In this document: positions 59,405 to 64,000 of the stretch, piece by piece
How positions within the stretch are numbered: the stretch's first letter is position 1
Layout: every line of letters begins with the position of its first letter
From: Proteles cristata cristata
Lineage: Eukaryota; Chordata; Mammalia; Carnivora; Hyaenidae
DNA length: 64,000 nucleotides
Assembly (NCBI GenBank): GCA_017311185.1
Contig: JAESUZ010001514.1
Coordinates: 2,356,001-2,420,000, forward strand
Direction: 5' to 3'
Notes under the pieces: model-generated
What the model was told of the DNA's origin: nothing
Seen by the model: only the letters and a program-made list of their open reading frames with translations
Databases searched by the model: none
Translations under genes and position numbers: made by a program

Positions 59405-59672
59405 GGTGGGGCGCCTGGGTGGCTCAGTTCTTTGAGCATCTGGCTTTGGCTCAGGTCATGATCTCACAGTTTGTGGGCTCGAGCCCCACATCGGGCTCTG
59501 TGCTGACTGCTCAGAGCCTGAAGCCTGCTTCGAATTCTGTGTCTCCCTCTTTCTGCCCTTCCCCTGCTCGTTCGCTCTCTGAAAAATAAATAAAGAAACA
59601 TCTTTTAAAAAATAATGTGAAATAAATCATGACATCACAACTTTACAAACTCTTAAAACAAAAAACAAAAAA
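59405..59672 (+). mobile_element. Felid CAN-SINE with extra 3' sequence before its target duplication
   Basis: SINE head GGGGCGCCTGGGTGGCTCAG at 59408 and first tail about 59581-59612. About 60 further bases end in a second A-rich tail (AAAACAAAAAACAAAAAAC). The target repeat CAGGAGATCC lies at 59395-59404 and 59673-59682, so the extra segment belongs to the inserted unit. Confidence 0.85.
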
Positions 59673-59689
59673 CAGGAGATCCAGAAATG

Positions 59690-59890
59690 ACGGTTTGAAT
59701 CACGGTTCTGCTGCTTATCAGTTGAGAGACCATGGGTGAGTCACTTAACCTTACAAAACCTCAGTTTCTTTACCTGTAAAATGGAGCAACCGTAGTGCCT
59801 GCCCTGTAATGTTGTTGTAAGAAGTCAATGAGATAATGCTTATAAAATGCCTCGGCAAGTGCTTGACATATTCAGTAAATGTTAGCTGCA
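59690..59890 (+). repeat. MIR SINE
   Basis: TTGAATCACGGTTCTGCTGC, GGTGAGTCACTTAACCTTAC and AATGAGATAATGCTTATAAA in order. Confidence 0.9.
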
Positions 59891-60814
59891 AAAATAACTT
59901 AACTTTCAACATTTTGATTCTAAGCACAGTCTCCCACCCATCCCTGCCATCCCATCCGTTACCACCCATGATGGTGATCGCACCACAGTGCATGCTTTGA
60001 GAAATTCCTGTTTAGGCTAACCCCCCTGCTATTAAACAGGCAAAGCACTGGAGGCCAGAAGGAACAGAGGAAAAAACCATGAACCTAAGGGTTGGGCACT
60101 GTCCCAGGGCTGCACCTCTACTTATTGGCCAGGACAGCGGAGCCCATGGCGACCTCCCGGCCCTAAAGCCTGCAACGGCTTGCCTCCCACAGAAAGACCA
60201 GGCACCAAAGGGTTGCCTGTTTTCACATTAGAGCCGCCCAGGCACGCTTTTTGGGTCCCGGAGCCCCTCAGGGTGCTAAGGCACGTTTGTGCCCAGAGTC
60301 CATGGATTTCATTCCTTCTCTGCCTGATGGGTGTGGAGAGGGCCCTGGAATGGTTTGGGGAGGAAGGAGATATTCATTCAAGCCTTGGAGCTGGTGCTCT
60401 CTGCTTCCAGGAGGGCCGTGGGTTGTTCCTGCTCCCTTGGACTTCAAAACCTTCTTAAATTGTCTTCAAAGAGTGAGTATTAATCTCTGCCTGGTATAGG
60501 ATTTTTCAGTCCCCAAAGCACATGGACTTCCGTGAGCTCATTTGATCTCTTAGCTGCCCTCCCTGTGAGCAGAGTAAGGCTCTCTCCCCAACCTGGCTGA
60601 TGGGAAATTTGAGGCTCAGAAAAGGCAAATGCCTTGCCTAAGGCCACAGAGGGAGGATGTAACCATAGTGGGGCTGGAACCCGGGTCTCCTGGCTTCCCA
60701 CCCAGCACTATCAGGTTCCCTGGCCATTGTTTAAGGCGGGGAGCTAGCAGAATGTTCTTTGTGCTGTTAGAGGCCCGGGCTGTCTAAGCAAAATCGTTCT
60801 AAGCCCAAAAACCT
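59891..60814. other. Intergenic with a MIR fragment
   Basis: Reverse MIR trace at about 60520-60690 (ATTTGAGGCTCAGAAAAGGC, CTAAGGCCACAGAGGGAGG). Otherwise nothing recognised. Confidence 0.5.
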
Positions 60815-61135
60815 ATGAAAAGAGGCTCAACCTCATGAGGATTCAGAAAAATACAAATTAAGTCCATTATGAAAGACCATTTTACACCCACAAGATTGGC
60901 AAAAAGTAAAAAAAAAAAAATTTTAAATAAGGAGCTTGACAATACCAAGTGTTGGCAAGGATATGGTTACTTACTTCTAACAGGAGCATCTATGGGGAGA
61001 ATTCAGAAAACCATCTGGTATTATCTTATAGAGTTGATAATTCACTTTCCCTATAATGTAGCAATTCCACTCCTGGGCATATATATTCTCGGGTATATAT
61101 GCGTAAGTGCTTACCATTTTGACCACACTGGTTAT
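60815..61135 (+). mobile_element. Old L1 ORF2 fragment
   Basis: CTCAACCTCATGAGGATTCA, CACCCACAAGATTGGCAAAA, CCAAGTGTTGGCAAGGATAT and GTAGCAATTCCACTCCTGGG follow the 3' part of L1 ORF2. The frame is broken. Confidence 0.85.
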
Positions 61136-62991
61136 TAAATTTTTGAAATAATTTCAGGTCAGCTGCTGCCCCGTCTCTCCACCCAGCTCCTTCACTGTGT
61201 GACCCCCCCTCCCCCCCATGATCTACCCCAGCTCCTCTCCTGGGGACCCTCCCAACATTCCCATGATCCGGGAGCTATAAGGTTAACACCTGGCCTCTCG
61301 GAATACCTCCAGCTCCATGACGTTCATCCTGATCACTCCATGCCCTTACCTTTCCGGTTGTTTGTTATTATTATACATACCCCAGAGAAGCTCTGGTTCA
61401 CATTCACCAAGAAAAACGTACAAGTTTATTCATAGCATTAATGTTCTTAGTAGAAACAACAGCAACTGCAATAACCACAATAACAAATCAACTATAAATA
61501 ACCCGGGGTGCGTGGACGGAAGATGCCCATCTGACTGCCTCCTTCTGTTGGCTCAGAGGAGCTGTCCAGGGGCTCTGGGCAGAGGAAGGAGCCTGTCTCC
61601 CAGGGTGGCCCAAGCCCCGTCAGATGCCACACTGGACAGCAGGTCCTACGCCCCCCTTTCTGTGCCTGGAGTGACATTCCTTGCTCTTATTTCCCAGCCA
61701 AGGAGGCAGGTACTAATCCTCCTCCCATTTTATGGGGGAAGAAGCTGAAATGCAGAGAATTAAGGTGGTTCGCCCGGTGTCACACATCGTAGCACTGTCT
61801 GATTCCAAAGCCCAAATTCTTATTCAGCACCGTGGGCTCATAGCCACAGACTGCGGGGTTCTGGGGTGCAAGACTTTCTCTGCTCAGGACCCCCAGCATC
61901 TAGCACAGAGCCTGGCATGTGGAAGGCGTTCAGCCAACAGAAATCAATACCACAAATCAGTCAAGCAGTCTGTCACGTCTGCCCTCAGCCTCTGAACTGG
62001 CCTTACCCCTGCCTAATCCCTGAAATCCGGGCCAAAAGGCCCTTTCTGTCCTGAGCTCCCTTGCTTCCTGATCTCCTGATTTTGAATCTGGAGATCCATC
62101 TCTGAGGGGTCCCTCCAAATCTTTAAACACAAAGAATGTGACTCTACTCATAAGCACCTACTACCTATGAGGGGTATATAGGGTCAGCTTGGGAGAAACG
62201 GCACGGATCACCAATCGTCTTTGCTGTGTGACCCCAGCCCCGTAAGCACATTCTCCGGAAGTGTGGGTGATGAGGTGAAGCCCATGTGCTTGGCTCGGTG
62301 GCCCTTTCACTGGTCAAAGTGGTAAAACACATTGGCACTGCAGCAACTCGGCTGCGTGTTCTGTCCCCACATGCCTCCTGTCTGACCTTTGCCTGAGAAA
62401 GAATTTGTTTTCGCTCCGGGAAGAGAGGTATGGCTGTGGAAAGTGCAACGTGCTTATTTATTTGTTTGGCTTCCTTAATTTAATTTCTTTAACAAATAAA
62501 AATAAAGATAGTGTGTTTGCCCAAAAAGTGACAGGCCCCACCTGAGGTGTTATTATTACACTTCTGGAATTAAAATCACACCACTGCTGCTGATGGGCCT
62601 CAGTTCCCCGGGGCGGTGGGGAAGTGCCGGGTGGGGTAGGATCCCAAGCCCCCAGCACGGCTCGGCCAGTAACTGATACCGGAAATAATGTTCGGCTTCT
62701 TCAGGCCCGTTTCCCTCCTTTATAACATAAGAGAGTTGAACACGTTTATAAAGACAGAATTTTCACATTCACTACCTCATTTTGCCTTCATGATATGCAC
62801 CGAGGAAGGCTTCTTGAGCCCTCATATATTGGGGGGAAATTAAAGCAGAAGACTCCAAAGAATCCAAGTGACAGACACAGAGACAGGACTTCAGTCCACG
62901 CTCCCAGACCCTGCCTGGCACTCTCTCGTCTTTACTAAGGGCTTCTCATAATTGAGTAACGTACACATGCCTTAAAAATGTCCCACTGACC
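61136..62991. other. Intergenic with MIR and L2 traces
   Basis: Reverse MIR traces at 61690-61810 (TTTTATGGGGGAAGAAGCTG, GTTCGCCCGGTGTCACACAT) and 62740-62900, and an L2-like tail at 61870-61960. AT-rich part 62450-62580 has FOX-like TTATTTGTTTGG and TGTTTGCCC and could be regulatory. No gene seen. Confidence 0.45.
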
Positions 62992-63181
62992 ATGGGGTGC
63001 CTGGGTGGCTCAATTGGTTAAACGTCTGGCTCTTGGTTTTGGCTCAGGTCATGATCTCATGGTTCGTGGGTTCAAGTCCCATACTGGGCTCCACACTGAC
63101 AGTACGGAGCCTGCTTGAGATTTTTCACCCTCTCTCTCTCTGTCTCTCTCAAAATAAATAAACTTAAAAAAATTTTTTTTT
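62992..63181 (+). mobile_element. Felid CAN-SINE, short form
   Basis: GGGGTGCCTGGGTGGCTCAA head and AAATAAATAAACTT tail with a shortened body. CACTGACC repeats at 62984-62991 and 63182-63189 form the target duplication. Confidence 0.93.
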
Positions 63182-63189
63182 CACTGACC

Positions 63190-64000
63190 TTAAGAATATT
63201 TCCAGGGAACTTAGGGGTCTACAGACATAAAATATAAGAACCTGCTCTGTCTGACCTTTGTGAAAATCTTGGTTTATTCAGGAGGCTATAGAGTCGTTGA
63301 TTAACCCAGTGCTAATGTGATCATAAACACAAACACTAACACAGGTATAGTCACGCGGCCGCATGCCATTATCAGGCAGATATCCAGAGGAGCTGAAAAG
63401 ATTGCCTTTAATTGTTTTAGATTATCGTGGAAATGAACATAAAAATATTAAAGTCTGAAGGAACTCATGGGGAGGCCAACCCTCCAATCTGAGATTCTGT
63501 CAGGCTGCCTCCACATTGCTTGAAAGCCCCTCCCAGTTCTAACATTCTTTAAGTTTCCCTGGTAACCATCTGCTGGTGGAAATGACAATGAAGCTGATCA
63601 GTGGGCCTGGTTCACTTAGTCCCCCCCTCCCTCGCTGCAGCTCTGTGCCAGGGTCAAGAAGGCCTGAATGTACCCACCTTCAGTGACATGCCAAAGCAAG
63701 AGGGAACCTCCCAGGGTCAGGGATGAGGCTCAAAGTAGAGGGTCTAAAAAGCCTCAACCTGAATGAACATCGTTCACTTATTCACTACCCCAGCCACTAA
63801 CCCATCCACTCTTCAAGTATTCACTCCTGCCCGTTATAGTCCAGGTCCTAAATTTGGGAGAGAGAAGATAGGGTGGGAAAAAAATAAGCAAAGTTTACCA
63901 AATGTGCTACTCTCAATGTTATATAAACCCATATATGTATACACCCTCCAATAACATTGCTTGCTTCCTCCTGGGAAGCTGGGGAGAAGGGTGGGAAGCT
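63190..64000. other. Repeat-poor end of window; candidate regulatory block
   Basis: No repeat or exon recognised. Between 63240 and 63460 there are a nuclear-receptor-like TGACCTTTGTGA, GATA-like TTATC and GATATC sites and an AT-rich TTTAATTGTTTTAG. These motifs are seen in the sequence; enhancer activity is inference. Confidence 0.35.

Noticed and set aside
26936..63181. tRNA-like heads of the CAN-SINEs as tRNA genes
   Set aside because: They are tRNA-derived SINE heads with degenerate sequence, followed by SINE body and A-rich tail.

Overview
The window is mammalian nuclear DNA from a carnivoran, most likely a cat or close feliform relative. About a dozen tRNA-derived CAN-SINE insertions carry the cat-type head (GGGGCGCCTGGGTGGCTCAG and variants). 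They also have the body (CAGAGCCTGGAGCCTGCTT), the CT-rich stretch and the AATAAATAAA tail typical of felids, and no dog-type copies were seen. A 5'-truncated carnivoran L1 3' end and many old MIR and L2 fragments support a eutherian genome.

Two protein-coding genes are supported, both on the minus strand. CAMK2A (alpha subunit of calcium/calmodulin-dependent protein kinase II) enters at its first coding exon (10511-10572). Its 5' UTR and promoter lie at about 10573-11900, and the sequence from 1 to 10510 is the first part of its first intron. ARSI (arylsulfatase I) is complete: coding exon 1 at 23278-23591, a 3.7 kb intron, and coding exon 2 at 18148-19546. Together they encode 570 residues with an intact formylglycine motif and metal-binding residues. 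A CpG-rich promoter covers about 23600-24350. From memory, the order CAMK2A-ARSI followed by a long gap before TCOF1 matches human 5q32, which corresponds to cat chromosome A1.

Layout: 1-10510, CAMK2A intron 1 (GC-rich, few young repeats, CA-rich tract at 8860-9540); 10511-11900, CAMK2A first exon and promoter; 11900-17970, intergenic; about 17970-24350, ARSI; 24350-64000, roughly 40 kb with no recognisable gene. That last part holds CAN-SINEs (one nested pair, two tandem clusters), L1, L2, MIR, MLT1-type LTRs, hAT-type DNA transposon remnants, microsatellites, and a few AT-rich repeat-poor blocks that may be regulatory.

The two genes have unrelated jobs: a neuronal kinase, and a sulfatase of the secretory pathway. 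Nothing in the sequence suggests they act together. No new multi-gene system was found. The best leads are a cluster of five RFX/X-box-like palindromes in the CAMK2A promoter, the missing TATA element at the place where the rodent promoter has one, an upstream reading frame overlapping the CAMK2A start, a SINE with a possible 3' transduction, and a diverged ~100-bp local duplication.
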